Shown here one piece after another: positions 44,140-58,829 of a stretch of DNA of 64,000 bases. The stretch is taken from NCBI RefSeq assembly GCF_003234115.2, contig NZ_CP126251.1, positions 3,286,001 to 3,350,000 of the forward strand, read 5' to 3'. A program made the position numbers and the translations under genes. The stretch comes from Curtobacterium sp. MCPF17_002. Its GTDB lineage: Bacteria > Actinomycetota > Actinomycetes > Actinomycetales > Microbacteriaceae. Under the pieces are notes generated by a model, which saw only the letters and a list, made by a program, of their open reading frames with translations, was not told the origin of the DNA and ran no database searches. Numbering within the stretch: the first letter of the stretch is position 1; each line of letters opens with the position of its first letter.

Positions 44140-45855
44140 CTACGCGACCTGCTCCTCGGTCTGCGGGTCGAAGAGGCTCGACGCCTCGTGCCGCGTGATC
44201 GCGGCCTCGACGAGGCCCGCGAACAGCGGGTGCGCGTTCGTCGGACGCGAGCGCAGCTCCGGGTGCGCCTGCGTGGCGATGTAGAACGGGTGCACGTCCC
44301 GCGGCAGCTCGACGTACTCGACGAGCGTGCCGTCGGGCGAGGTGCCCGAGAACACGAGGCCGGCGTCCGCGATCTGCTCGCGGTACTTGTTGTTCACCTC
44401 GTAGCGGTGACGGTGCCGCTCGGAGGCCTCCGGCGCGCCGTACAGCTCCGCCGCCAGCGATCCTTGCGTGAACGATGCCGGGTAGAGGCCGAGACGCATG
44501 GTGCCACCGAGGTCGCCACCGGCGATGATGTCCACCTGCTCCGCCATGGTCGCGATGACCGGCGTCGAGGTCTCCGGGTCGAACTCGGTGCTCGACGCGT
44601 CGGTCAGACCGGCCTCGTGGCGGGCGTACTCGATGACCATGCACTGCAGGCCGAGGCACAGGCCGAGCGTCGGGATGCCCTGCTCACGGGCGAAGCGCAG
44701 CGCACCGAGCTTGCCCTCGATGCCGCGCACGCCGAAGCCGCCGGGGATGCAGATGCCGTCCACGTCGCCGAGGTGCTTCGCAGCGCCCTCGGGCGTGGTG
44801 CAGTCATCGGACACGACCCACTTCAGCGTGACCTTCGCGTTGTGCGCGAAGCCACCCGCACGGAGCGCCTCGGTCACCGACAGGTACGCGTCGGGGAGGT
44901 CGATGTACTTGCCGACCAGGGCGATCGTGACGTCCTTCGTCGGCTCGTGCACCGCACGGAGGACCGGGTTCCACGATGTCCAGTCGACCGCACCGGCGTC
45001 GAGGCGGAGGGCCTCGACGATGACCTGGTCGAGGCCCTGGCTGTTCAGCAGCGTCGGCAGGTCGTAGATCGAGGGGACGTCCACGGCGTTCACCACGGCG
45101 TCCTCGTCCACGTCGCACATCAGCGCGATCTTGCGCTTGTTCGACTCGGAGACCGGGCGGTCGGAGCGGAGCACGAGGGCGTCCGGCTGGATGCCGATCG
45201 AGCGGAGCGCCGCGACGGAGTGCTGCGTCGGCTTCGTCTTCTGCTCGCCGGACGCGTTCATGAACGGCACGAGCGAGACGTGCACGAAGAAGACGTTGTT
45301 GCGGCCGAGCTCGTGGCGCACCTGGCGGGCCGACTCGAGGAACGGCTGCGACTCGATGTCACCGACCGTGCCGCCGACCTCGGTGATGATGACGTCGGGC
45401 TGCGGGTCGTTCCCCGCCTGCTCGCGCATCCGACGCTTGATCTCGTCGGTGATGTGCGGGATGACCTGCACCGTGTCGCCGAGGTACTCGCCGCGGCGTT
45501 CCTTGGCGATGACGGTCGAGTACACCTGACCGGTCGTGACGTTCGCCGACTGCGACAGGTCGATGTCGAGGAAGCGCTCGTAGTGCCCGATGTCGAGGTC
45601 CGTCTCCGCACCGTCGTCGGTCACGAAGACCTCGCCGTGCTGGAACGGGTTCATGGTGCCCGGGTCCACGTTGAGGTACGGGTCGAGCTTCTGCATGACG
45701 ACCTTGAGGCCGCGAGCCGTGAGGAGGTTGCCGAGGCTGGCCGCCGTCAGGCCCTTGCCGAGAGACGAGACGACCCCGCCGGTCACGAAGATCTGCTTCG
45801 TCACCTTCGGGGTCGAGGTGTTTGCCTGGGTACCGCTGCTGAGAGTGTCCGCCAC
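44140..45855 (-). CDS. pyrG: CTP synthase
   Basis: A 571-residue enzyme that makes CTP from UTP, ATP and glutamine. The synthetase domain starts [20 protein letters not shown]. The C-terminal glutaminase has nucleophile Cys400 (GLCLGLQ) and His531/Glu533 (HPE). The GTG start at 45855 gives a normal length with a short Thr/Ser-rich lead. It is followed by the NUDIX gene after the palindrome. Confidence 0.97.
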   Translation of the reverse strand: MADTLSSGTQANTSTPKVTKQIFVTGGVVSSLGKGLTAASLGNLLTARGLKVVMQKLDPYLNVDPGTMNPFQHGEVFVTDDGAETDLDIGHYERFLDIDLSQSANVTTGQVYSTVIAKERRGEYLGDTVQVIPHITDEIKRRMREQAGNDPQPDVIITEVGGTVGDIESQPFLESARQVRHELGRNNVFFVHVSLVPFMNASGEQKTKPTQHSVAALRSIGIQPDALVLRSDRPVSESNKRKIALMCDVDEDAVVNAVDVPSIYDLPTLLNSQGLDQVIVEALRLDAGAVDWTSWNPVLRAVHEPTKDVTIALVGKYIDLPDAYLSVTEALRAGGFAHNAKVTLKWVVSDDCTTPEGAAKHLGDVDGICIPGGFGVRGIEGKLGALRFAREQGIPTLGLCLGLQCMVIEYARHEAGLTDASSTEFDPETSTPVIATMAEQVDIIAGGDLGGTMRLGLYPASFTQGSLAAELYGAPEASERHRHRYEVNNKYREQIADAGLVFSGTSPDGTLVEYVELPRDVHPFYIATQAHPELRSRPTNAHPLFAGLVEAAITRHEASSLFDPQTEEQVA

Positions 45856-45968
45856 GGGATTCCATCGTACGTCAGAACTGCCGGGAGGCGCGACCTCGGT
45901 TCGCCGTGGGCGTTGCGTCGGGCGTGCCGCGGTCTCTCAGGAGTGGCGGGTGTCTCCGCTGTGGCGGG

Positions 45969-47663
45969 TCAGGCCTTCTGGCCAGCGACGTCGAGCAACT
46001 CGCGTGCGTGCTCCATGCCGCTCGCGCTGTCGCCGAGCCCGGAGAGCAGCCGCGCCATCTCCTGCAGCCGTTCCTCGCCCTCGAGGCGCCGGACGCTCGA
46101 CGACGTGACCGCACCGCTGGCGTCCTTCACGACGTTGAGGTGGTTGTTCGCGAACGCCGCGACCTGCGCCAGGTGCGTCACGACGATGACCTGCGTGCGC
46201 TCCGCGAGCTTCGCGAGGCGCCGCCCGATCTCGATCGCCGCGGCACCGCCGACGCCCGCGTCGACCTCGTCGAACACGAACGTGGGCACCGTCGTGCTGC
46301 CGGCCATGACGACCTCGATCGCGAGCATCACCCGGGAGAGCTCGCCACCGGAAGCGCCCTTGCTGATCGGCCGCGGGTCCGTGCCCGAGTGCGGTTGCAG
46401 CAGGATCGACACCTGGTCGCGCCCGTGCCGCCGGTACTCGCCGGCGTCGGTGACCTCGACCACCAGGGTCGCACCGGCCATCGCCAGGGTCTTCAGCTCC
46501 GCCGTGACGCGCTTCGCCAGGTCCGTCGCGGCCTTCGTGCGGGCCGTGGTCAGTGCGGCGGCCGCGGTCTCGAGGGCCTGTTCGTCCTGCTCGACGGCGG
46601 CCTGCAACGCGACGATGCGGTCGTCGTCGCCGTCGAGCTCCAGCAGGCGGTCGCTCGCACGCTGCCCGAAGGCGATGACGTCGTCGATCGTCTCGCCGTA
46701 CTTCCGCGTCAGTCCGGCCAGGAGTGCACGGCGCTCGTTGATGAGTTCCAGGTCGTGCCCGGCGTCCGGCTCGAGCGAGCCGATGTAGCTCGACAGGCTC
46801 GCCGACGCCTCGGACGCCTGGATGCCGAGCTCCGTCAGCTGCTCGAGCACCGGCTGGAGTTCGGCGTCCGACCCGGCGACCCGTTCGATTGCCCGGCGTG
46901 CGGACTCGACGAGGCCCACGACGTCCTGCACACCGTCCAGGGACTCGCTCGACAGCGCTTCGTGCGCGAGCCCGGCCGAGAGTCGCAGTTCCTCGAGGTT
47001 CCCGAGGCGTTCCGCGCGGTCGGCGAGCTCGGAGTCCTCGCCCGGCTGCGGGTCGGCGGCCTCGATCTCGTCCGATGCCGCACGGAGGCGTTCGGCTTCG
47101 GCCAGCCGGTCGTCGCGGTCGCGGGTGATGGTCTCGAGCTCACCGGTGTGCTGCTGCCACGTGTCGTACGCCGTGACGTACCGCTGCAGCACCTTCTCGA
47201 GCGCGGCACCGCCGAAGCCGTCGAGCGCCGCACGCTGTGCGGTGGAGGAGGTCAGCCGGATCTGGTCGGACTGGCCGTGCACGGTGACGAGCTGGTCCGC
47301 GAGTTCGCCGAGCACCGCCACCGGGGCGCTGCGCCCGCCGACGGTCGCACGGCTGCGTCCCTCGGCCGAGACGGTGCGGGTCAGGATGAGTTCACCGTCC
47401 TCGACGGTGCCGCCAGCGTCCTCGACGCGTTCGGCGACCGCGTCGTGGTCGGGCACGTGCCAGCGCCCCTCGACCACCGCGCTCGACGCACCACGTCGCA
47501 CCGACGTCGCGTCGGCGCGCGCGCCGAGCAGGAGCCCGAGTGCGGTGACGATCATCGTCTTGCCCGCACCGGTCTCGCCCGTCACGACGGTGAAGCCCGG
47601 ACCGAGCTCGAGGGTGGTCTCACCGATCACCCCGAGGTCGGAGATCTGGATCTCCTCGATCAC
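45969..47663 (-). CDS. recN: DNA repair protein RecN
   Basis: A 564-residue SMC-like ATPase acting in double-strand break repair. Walker A is GETGAGKT (29-36), the middle is coiled coil (about 150-370), and the C-terminus carries GASGGELSRVMLAIE and the Walker B region VFDEVDAGVGG. The GTG at 47663 is chosen because homology starts at IEEIQISDLGVI. It follows nadK by 13 bases in the conserved tlyA-nadK-recN order. Confidence 0.95.
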   Translation of the reverse strand: MIEEIQISDLGVIGETTLELGPGFTVVTGETGAGKTMIVTALGLLLGARADATSVRRGASSAVVEGRWHVPDHDAVAERVEDAGGTVEDGELILTRTVSAEGRSRATVGGRSAPVAVLGELADQLVTVHGQSDQIRLTSSTAQRAALDGFGGAALEKVLQRYVTAYDTWQQHTGELETITRDRDDRLAEAERLRAASDEIEAADPQPGEDSELADRAERLGNLEELRLSAGLAHEALSSESLDGVQDVVGLVESARRAIERVAGSDAELQPVLEQLTELGIQASEASASLSSYIGSLEPDAGHDLELINERRALLAGLTRKYGETIDDVIAFGQRASDRLLELDGDDDRIVALQAAVEQDEQALETAAAALTTARTKAATDLAKRVTAELKTLAMAGATLVVEVTDAGEYRRHGRDQVSILLQPHSGTDPRPISKGASGGELSRVMLAIEVVMAGSTTVPTFVFDEVDAGVGGAAAIEIGRRLAKLAERTQVIVVTHLAQVAAFANNHLNVVKDASGAVTSSSVRRLEGEERLQEMARLLSGLGDSASGMEHARELLDVAGQKA

Positions 47664-47676
47664 GCTGCGTCGCCGA

Positions 47677-48603
47677 TCACTGGTCGTCCTCGTCGCCCGG
47701 CTGCGGGCCACGCCACCCGGTGACGGGCAGCTGGAACTTCGCGACGAGCCGGTCGGTGAACGGGGCGTCCTTGAGGCGGGCGACCCGCACGGGGTCGGGC
47801 GATCGCCGTACCTCGACGCGCGCGCCCGGCGGGAGGTCGTGGGTCCGGCGGCCGTCGCACCAGAGCACGCCGACGCCGCTGGTCCGCCGGAGGACCTCGA
47901 TCGCGAGCGTGCAGTCCGGCCCGACCACGATCGGGCGGGCGAACAGTGCGTGGGCGCTCAGCGGCACCATCAGCAGGGCGTCGACGTCCGGCCAGACGAT
48001 CGGGCCACCGCCGGAGAACGAGTACGCCGTGGAGCCGGTCGGCGTGGACACGACGACGCCGTCGCAACCGAACGACGACAGCGGGCGACCGTCGACCTCG
48101 GTGACGACCTCGAGCATGCGCTCCCGCGAGGCCTTCTCGATGGTGGCCTCGTTGAGCGCCCAGGACGAGTAGACGACCTGGTGGCCGACGACGACGTCGA
48201 CCTGCAGGGTCACGCGTTCCTCGACGTGGTACTCGCCGGCCAGGACCCGCTCGACGGTGGAGGTCAGCCCGTCGCGCTCGCTCTCGGCGAGGAACCCGAC
48301 GTGGCCGAGGTTCACCCCGACGATCGGGGCGCCGGTGCCGCGTACGAGTTCGGCTGCACGGAGGATCGTGCCGTCGCCGCCGAGGACGATGACGATCTCG
48401 AGCTGGTCCGCCTGGGTGTCGACGCCGAGGATGTCGACCTGGCCGACCGACGCCTCGGCCCGGCGGATGTCGGCGTACTCGTCGAAGGGCATCACCGGCA
48501 CGAGGCCGGCCGCGTGCAGGAGGTCGCAGACCTCGACCGCCGCGTCGATCGAGTCCCGACGACCCGTGTGGGACACCAGGAGGATGTGCCGGTCCTCGCT
48601 CAT
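47677..48603 (-). CDS. nadK: NAD kinase
   Basis: A 308-residue kinase that phosphorylates NAD to NADP. The GGDG motif is at residues 75-78 (VLGGDGTILRAAE) and the NE/D pocket is ALNEATIEK. The second signature is VSTPTGSTAYSFSGGGP. The ATG overlaps the tlyA stop by four bases. Confidence 0.96.
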   Translation of the reverse strand: MSEDRHILLVSHTGRRDSIDAAVEVCDLLHAAGLVPVMPFDEYADIRRAEASVGQVDILGVDTQADQLEIVIVLGGDGTILRAAELVRGTGAPIVGVNLGHVGFLAESERDGLTSTVERVLAGEYHVEERVTLQVDVVVGHQVVYSSWALNEATIEKASRERMLEVVTEVDGRPLSSFGCDGVVVSTPTGSTAYSFSGGGPIVWPDVDALLMVPLSAHALFARPIVVGPDCTLAIEVLRRTSGVGVLWCDGRRTHDLPPGARVEVRRSPDPVRVARLKDAPFTDRLVAKFQLPVTGWRGPQPGDEDDQ

Positions 48604-49445
48604 GCCGCCCCTTCCGTCAGTTCCGTCGCCCGGACGATCCATTCTGTCGGATTGGTACCGACATCCCGCTGGAAGCGCGCCAGGTACTCGTGGTTGCCGT
48701 GCGTGCCGACGATCGGGGACGCAGCGAGCCCGGTCGTGCCGAGACCGAGGTCCCAGGCCGCCCAGAGCACGTTCATGAGCGCGTCGTTCCGCAGTGCCGG
48801 GTCGCGGACGATGCCCTCGCGGACACCACCGCGTCCGACCTCGAACTGCGGCTTGACGAGCAGGACGAAGTCGTCCGCCGGCACCGCCTCGACCAGGGCC
48901 GGCAACACCAGGCGGAGCGAGATGAACGACAGGTCTCCGACCACCAGGCTCGTCTCCGACGCCGCCGGGTCGAGCGCCGCGTAGTCCTCGGCGGTGAGGT
49001 TCCGGGCGTTCAGCCCCTCGACCACGGCCACCCGGGAGTCGAGCGCCAGGACCGGGTCGAGCTGGCCGTGACCGACGTCGAGCGCCACGACCCGTCGGGC
49101 GCCGCGGTGCAGGAGCACCTGCGTGAAGCCGCCCGTGCTCGCGCCGACGTCCAACGCGACACGTCCGCTCGGGTCGACGCCGAACGTGTCGAGCGCGGCG
49201 ACGAGCTTGAGCGCGGCGCGGGACACCCACTCGTCGACCGTGTCGACCTCGATCGGCGCAGCCGGGGCGACCGCCGTGGACGGCTTCACGACCGGCGCAC
49301 CCGCGACGGTCACCCGACCGGCCAGGATGAGCTTCGCCGCCGCAGTCCGTGACTTCGCCAGCCCGCGGACGGCGAGCAGCGCGTCGAGCCGGACGGGCGC
49401 GGTGTCCTGTCCGACCGTGGGGTCGTCAGGCACTCGCCGAGCCAC
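48600..49445 (-). CDS. tlyA: TlyA-type rRNA 2'-O-methyltransferase
   Basis: A 281-residue protein with an N-terminal S4 RNA-binding domain (RLDALLAVRGLAKSRTAAAKLI) and an FtsJ-like methyltransferase domain (DVGASTGGFTQVLLHRGA). In mycobacteria TlyA methylates 16S and 23S rRNA and its loss gives capreomycin resistance. The GTG at 49445 overlaps the small upstream gene by 20 bases; a GTG at 49433 is the alternative. Confidence 0.93.
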   Translation of the reverse strand: MARRVPDDPTVGQDTAPVRLDALLAVRGLAKSRTAAAKLILAGRVTVAGAPVVKPSTAVAPAAPIEVDTVDEWVSRAALKLVAALDTFGVDPSGRVALDVGASTGGFTQVLLHRGARRVVALDVGHGQLDPVLALDSRVAVVEGLNARNLTAEDYAALDPAASETSLVVGDLSFISLRLVLPALVEAVPADDFVLLVKPQFEVGRGGVREGIVRDPALRNDALMNVLWAAWDLGLGTTGLAASPIVGTHGNHEYLARFQRDVGTNPTEWIVRATELTEGAA

Positions 49446-49584
49446 CGCTCTCGAGCCGGGTCCGGAGTTCGTCGTGCAGGGCAGCGAACGCGTCCGCGCG
49501 ATCGGTCAGCGGGAGCTCCTCCGCCGCAGCGGTCCGCTGCGCGAAGTCGTCGGTTCCCTGCTCGTCGTCCGGCACGTCAGACAC
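49426..49584 (-). CDS. 52-residue acidic protein between HAD and tlyA genes
   Basis: A short frame of 52 residues (SDVPDDEQGTDDFAQRT through TRLESGGSASA), acidic and helical in composition. The GTG at 49584 is three codons into the end of the HAD gene. The stop overlaps the tlyA start, and no spare DNA remains between. Small proteins at this position are common in actinobacteria. Function unknown. Confidence 0.6.
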   Translation of the reverse strand: MSDVPDDEQGTDDFAQRTAAAEELPLTDRADAFAALHDELRTRLESGGSASA

Positions 49585-49585
49585 G

Positions 49586-50563
49586 CTACTCGCCGCCGTA
49601 CAGCTTCGGGTCGACATCGAGGCCGTAGATGGCCAGCCCGGACTCCCAGATGAGCGCCGTCCCCGCGCGCAGCAGATCGAGCGCGTCGCCGTCGTCCAGC
49701 ACCCGCACGACGTGTCCGCGCATCGCGACCGTGACCGCACCGACGGTGGCGTACCGGGTGCCGTCCGGGTCCTCGCGGCGGACGGTCAGCGGGTACGGCT
49801 CGGACAGCCCGCGGAGGTCCCGCAGGATGTACGTCGGACGCGAGCGTTGGTCGGCCGCGAGCACCTGCTTCGCCGTGTCGATGCCGGTCAGCACCAGGAC
49901 GCTCGGGATGCCCACGTCGTTGGCGCCCTTGATGTCGGTGTCGAGCCGATCCCCGATGAACAGCGGGTGCTCGCCGCCGAACCGGGCGATCGCCGCGTCG
50001 AAGATCGGCCGCTCGGGCTTCCCCGCGACGACCGGCATCCGTCCGACGGCCTGGTGCACGGCGGACACGAGCGTGCCGTTGCCGGGAGCGATGCCGCGCT
50101 CGACCGGGATCGACCAGTCCATGTTGGTCGCGACCCACGGGATCTCGGGGTCCGCGAGGGCGAACGACGCCTCGGCCAGGTGCGTCCACCCGAGGTCCGG
50201 CGAGAACCCCTGGATGACGGCCGCCGGGGAGTCCTCAGCGCTGGTCGTGACGGTGAAGCCGGCTTCCTCGACGATGCTCGTGAGTCCGAGGCCCCCGGTG
50301 ACGAGGACAGTGGAGCCGGCGGGGACGAGCGTCTCGAGCAACCGGACGCCCGCCTGCGACGAGGTCACGACGTCGTCAGCCGAGACCTCGAGGCCGTAGC
50401 GCTCGAGGTGCTCGGCGACGTCGACGGGACGCCGGGACGCGTTGTTGGTGATGTACCCGACGCGTGCGGTCAGTGATGCACGCGTCAGCGCCTCGACCGC
50501 GTGCGGGATCGCGTTGCGGCCGCGGTACACGACGCCGTCGAGGTCGGTGAGGACGACGTCCAC
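49586..50563 (-). CDS. HAD-IIA phosphatase, NagD type
   Basis: A 325-residue phosphatase of the NagD/p-nitrophenyl phosphatase group. The nucleophile is Asp7 with Asp9 in VLTDLDGVVYRG; a cap domain follows, and the metal-binding motif is GDRLDTDIKGA. The GTG at 50563 is used; no other start fits between the previous stop and motif I. It follows the repeat protein by 25 bases. Substrate unknown. Confidence 0.88.
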   Translation of the reverse strand: MDVVLTDLDGVVYRGRNAIPHAVEALTRASLTARVGYITNNASRRPVDVAEHLERYGLEVSADDVVTSSQAGVRLLETLVPAGSTVLVTGGLGLTSIVEEAGFTVTTSAEDSPAAVIQGFSPDLGWTHLAEASFALADPEIPWVATNMDWSIPVERGIAPGNGTLVSAVHQAVGRMPVVAGKPERPIFDAAIARFGGEHPLFIGDRLDTDIKGANDVGIPSVLVLTGIDTAKQVLAADQRSRPTYILRDLRGLSEPYPLTVRREDPDGTRYATVGAVTVAMRGHVVRVLDDGDALDLLRAGTALIWESGLAIYGLDVDPKLYGGE

Positions 50564-50588
50564 ACCGTCCGTCGGCGGCTTCGGGGTT

Positions 50589-52592
50589 TCAGTCGGCTGC
50601 GGAGCCGTCGACGTCGACGGGGTTGTCGTCGTCGATCTCGCCGGGCTCGTCGCCTGCTGGCTCGTCGTCGGCCGGCTCGTCGAGGGGTTCGTCGATGAGC
50701 TCGCCGTCGACTGGCTCGCCGTCGACGCGCTCGCCGTCAGCGGGCTCGTCGTCGGCTGCTTCGTCGTCGGCGATGTCGTCAGCGGGTTCCGTGTCGACGT
50801 CGTCGTTCCCGACGGCGTCGAACTCGTCGTCTCCGCGTCCTTCGACCTCGACTTCTTCCTCGACCACATCAACTGTCTCCCAAGCGTTCTCATCGGCGAC
50901 CTCGGCCAGGGCCTCGGCAGCACGATCGACACGGGCCCACCACTCGTCGGCCTCGTCCTGACGGCCGAGCTCCTCGAGCGTGGCCGCGTAAGCACTGTAG
51001 AGCGCCGGGGACCAGGTGTACGCAGTGGACGGGTCGAGCTGTGGAATCTCCAGCTCGCCGAGTGCGGCTGTGGGATTCCCGAGGTCGAGTCGCGCACCGG
51101 ACATCGCGATCGCGAGCTCGACCTGCACGGCGGTGTCGAGTGCAGCACGGTCGACCGAGCGGCCGAGCTCGAGGGCACGCTCCGGACGGCCGAGGCCGCG
51201 CTCGCAGTCGACCATCATCGGCAGCTGGTCGTTGCGGCCGGAGATCCGGCGGTACGTGCGGAGCTCGCGCAGCGCCGTGCCGAAGTCACCGAGCCGGTAG
51301 GCCGTGATCGCAGCGGTCTCACGAACGACCCCGACCCGGCCCGCACGGCGAGCGGCGCTCAGGGCGTGCTGGTTCGCGGTCTCCGGGTCGTCGTCGACGA
51401 GCATCGCGGCCGCCACGAGGTGACGCGCCACCCAGTCGGCGTTGTCCTTGCTGAGGGTCTTGAGCTCCGTCCGCGCGACCTTGTCGAGGTCCCGCGCAGT
51501 GATCTCCTCGGGGATCTCCGGGTCCTCGTGGCGCGGACGGATCGACCTGGTGCCGTACGGGTCGCGGTCTTCCCAGTCGTCGCGAGCGGCCTCACCGAAG
51601 CGGGCGCCGGCGTGACGGCTGCCGTCGCCGAAGCGCTGACGGTCGTCGCGGCCACCGCGGTCACGGTCGGATCCACCACGGAACGGGCGGTCGCCGTCAC
51701 GCTGCGGGCGGTCGCCCGTGCGCGGGCGGTCGGAACCACCGCGGAAGGGACGGTCGCCGTCACGCGCGGGACGGTCCGACCGGAACGGACGATCGCCGTC
51801 ACGGGCGGGGCGGTCCGAGCGGAACGGACGGTCACCGTCGCGACGCGGACCGTCGTCGCCACCACGGGCCGGACGGTCCGACCGGAACGGACGGTCACCG
51901 TCACGAGCGGGGCGGTCCGAGCGGAACGGACGGTCACCGTCACGAGCGGGGCGGTCGGAGCGGAACGGACGGTCACCATCACGAGCGGGGCGGTCGGAGC
52001 GGAACGGACGGTCACCATCGCGACGCGGACGGTCACCATCACGAGCCGGACGATCGGACCGGAACGGACGGTCACCATCGCGACGCGGACGGTCACCATC
52101 GCGAGCGGGACGGTCCGAACGGAACGGACGGTCACCATCACGAGCGGGACGGTCCGAACGGAACGGACGGTCACCATCACGAGCGGGACGGTCCGAACGG
52201 AACGGACGATCCCCATCACGAGCGGGACGGTCCGAACGGACCGGACGATCCCCGTCGCGGCGCGGACGGTCGGCACCACGGGGTCCGTCACCACGCGGAG
52301 GACGGCTCGAGTCGTCACGGTCGCCCCGCCAGGCCGGGCGACGCCCACCATCAGCGCCCGAGCGGTCGCCGTCACGGAAGGACCGCCCGCCGTCGCGCGC
52401 CGGCCCACCCGTGCGAGGACGATCGCCGTCACGCCGAGGAGCATCACGACGCTCACCCTCGCGACGTTCGAAGTCACGGGGCCCGGACGACCAACGGTTC
52501 CCACCGTCACCCCGAGGGGCACGGTCGCCGTCCCGGCGGGGTCGGTCTCCGCGGTCGCCGTCGTTCCGCCGCTGCTCGTCGTCGTTCGCCAC
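50589..52592 (-). CDS. Arg/Asp repeat protein with helical core and acidic tail
   Basis: A 667-residue protein in three parts. Residues 1-330 are low complexity, dominated by a 13-residue unit like SDRPARDGDRPFR repeated about ten times, plus RRDGDR variants. Residues 350-560 look like a tetratricopeptide-type helical domain (ARRAGRVGVVRETAAITAYR). Residues 570-667 are very acidic with DDEPADGE-type repeats. The GTG at 52592 follows GAGGAG. Such basic/acidic disordered ends are typical of RNA-associated or condensing proteins; here this is inference. It lies next to the rRNA operon terminator. Confidence 0.72.
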   Translation of the reverse strand: MANDDEQRRNDGDRGDRPRRDGDRAPRGDGGNRWSSGPRDFERREGERRDAPRRDGDRPRTGGPARDGGRSFRDGDRSGADGGRRPAWRGDRDDSSRPPRGDGPRGADRPRRDGDRPVRSDRPARDGDRPFRSDRPARDGDRPFRSDRPARDGDRPFRSDRPARDGDRPRRDGDRPFRSDRPARDGDRPRRDGDRPFRSDRPARDGDRPFRSDRPARDGDRPFRSDRPARDGDRPFRSDRPARGGDDGPRRDGDRPFRSDRPARDGDRPFRSDRPARDGDRPFRGGSDRPRTGDRPQRDGDRPFRGGSDRDRGGRDDRQRFGDGSRHAGARFGEAARDDWEDRDPYGTRSIRPRHEDPEIPEEITARDLDKVARTELKTLSKDNADWVARHLVAAAMLVDDDPETANQHALSAARRAGRVGVVRETAAITAYRLGDFGTALRELRTYRRISGRNDQLPMMVDCERGLGRPERALELGRSVDRAALDTAVQVELAIAMSGARLDLGNPTAALGELEIPQLDPSTAYTWSPALYSAYAATLEELGRQDEADEWWARVDRAAEALAEVADENAWETVDVVEEEVEVEGRGDDEFDAVGNDDVDTEPADDIADDEAADDEPADGERVDGEPVDGELIDEPLDEPADDEPAGDEPGEIDDDNPVDVDGSAAD
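51718..52262 (-). repeat. In-frame 39-base coding repeats
   Basis: A 39-base unit with GGACGG(T/A)C(A/G)CC-type borders is repeated in frame, giving the 13-residue protein repeat. Units differ mainly at third positions (CACGAGCGG, CACGAGCGGG, CGCGACG), so selection keeps the amino acids. Copy number probably varies among strains. Confidence 0.85.
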
Positions 52593-52746
52593 CGTTGCTC
52601 CTCGTTGCGTGCACGAGCTCATGCTCGTGCGATCGTCCGCTGTGTCGTTGTGTGTTGTCGGTGCCGCACCCGTCCCTCGGTGCTCGTGGATCTAGTCCAT
52701 CACGGACGAGTCCACGAGTCGAGTGACCTGCGGCAGAAACAGAAAT

Positions 52747-52810
52747 GGCCACCGGCCTCCGTCGAGAACGAGGGTCTCCCCTGCGAGTTCTCGATGGAGG
52801 GCCGATGGCC
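52747..52810 (-). terminator. rRNA operon terminator
   Basis: Long stem: GGCCATCGGCC plus CCATCGAGAAC on one side and GTTCTCGACGG plus GGCCGGTGGCC on the other, followed on the minus strand by the T-rich ATTTCTGTTTCT. It lies 20 bases past the 5S gene. Its strength suits an rRNA operon. Confidence 0.85.
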
Positions 52811-52830
52811 ACATCTGGTGTTGCACGTTA

Positions 52831-52948
52831 AGTCCGGCGGCGTCCTACTCTCCCACAAGGTCCCCCTTGCAGTACCATCGGCGCTGAGAGGCTTAGCTTC
52901 CGGGTTCGGAATGTGACCGGGCGTTTCCCTCTCGCTATGACCACCGGA
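52831..52948 (-). rRNA. rrf: 5S ribosomal RNA
   Basis: On the minus strand the sequence runs from TTCCGGTGGTCATAGCG through the conserved AAACGCCCGGTCACATTCC and GGGGGACCTTGTGGGAGAGT to GCCGCCGGAC. It is the last gene of the rRNA operon, about 148 bases after 23S. Exact ends may differ by a few bases. Confidence 0.95.
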
Positions 52949-53097
52949 ACACCTTCGACCCAATACGAGGATCAGAAAAGCTGTCCCGGCTGACACCCAT
53001 ACGGGTGCAGCGCGGTATTCAGTTTCATGTTCCCGATCGTCTGTCGGGAACCACAAAGTGGACGCGAGCCCCAACCCGAAGGTTGGGAAATAGTTGG

Positions 53098-58205
<5,108 letters not shown>

Positions 58206-58666
58206 AATTACAACCAACACCGAAGTGTCAGCGAGTTGATTCTGACTGTTGACTGTCTACTGACAATCTTCAATCCAAAAGGAATTGCTTCATGACCCGG
58301 TCAGCAAGCCGACCAGGCACGAGGTCAATCAATAAATTGGCATTGACAATGTGCACGCTGTTGAGTTCTCAAGGACCAGACGCACTCCCCGCTCGACCCC
58401 GAAAGAGGTTCCGCCAGAGAGGCATTCGTTCTTGGTTGTCACCGGTCAGGTCGCGTGACCTGCGTCGGGTCCGGAGGCGTTGCACCTCGTGGGCCCAGTG
58501 GCTCATCCCGAAGGAGAGAACCGGTGGAGTAGTCATCCTAGGCGTCGAAGCAGTCCAGCGCAAGGCCAGATCTGAACTTCAGTGGAGGATGGTCCCGCTT
58601 GAGGGCCGACGTGCTCTGGGCTTTCGCTCCAGCCGCTCCGCCGCACCTTTGGGGTGACGAGTGATT
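58206..58666 (-). other. rRNA leader region
   Basis: About 460 bases between the likely promoter and 16S. It contains the leader boxA (58361-58374) and sequences that would pair with the spacer to form processing stems. I see no gene on either strand. Confidence 0.7.
58361..58374 (-). promoter_or_regulatory. rRNA leader boxA-like antiterminator
   Basis: On the minus strand CCTTGAGAACTCAA, followed by CAGCGTGC, matches the actinobacterial boxA/leader pattern TTGAGAACTCAA found before 16S genes. NusB/S10 binding here prevents premature termination. Confidence 0.65.
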
Positions 58667-58696
58667 ACTTTACGCAGGGGTTCGGCGGAGCGCCAA
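58667..58696 (-). promoter_or_regulatory. rRNA operon promoter
   Basis: TTGGCG (58691-58696), an 18-base spacer and TAAAGT (58667-58672) on the minus strand form a good sigma-70-type promoter about 460 bases before 16S. Further promoters upstream or downstream are possible. Confidence 0.6.
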
Positions 58697-58750
58697 GCCG
58701 GCCCACATCCCGGGCGTGTCGCGTTCTGCAACATCAGCCCCGGAACGCAG

Positions 58751-58785
58751 CGGTGCCCGGCTCCCACCAGGGGAACCGGGCACCG
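58751..58785 (-). terminator. Terminator after tyrS
   Basis: CGGTGCCCGG (58751-58760) and CCGGGCACCG (58776-58785) form a ten-base stem, extended by CTCCC and GGGAA. It ends about 45 bases after the tyrS stop and isolates it from the rRNA promoter. Confidence 0.7.
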
Positions 58786-58829
58786 TTGGACACCGACGGA
58801 CACCGCAGAGCTCCGCCGATCGCGGACGA

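Noticed and set aside
44128..47723. Long plus-strand frames opposite pyrG and recN
   Set aside because: The minus-strand genes have all family motifs, while the plus-strand translations show only low-complexity sequence.
51718..52262. CRISPR-like regular repeats
   Set aside because: Units are contiguous, have no unique spacers and are in frame within a gene.
51718..52695. Plus-strand frame rich in GRSPSRAGRS repeats
   Set aside because: It is the complement of the in-frame 39-base coding repeats of the RD-repeat protein, whose start and ribosome site are good.
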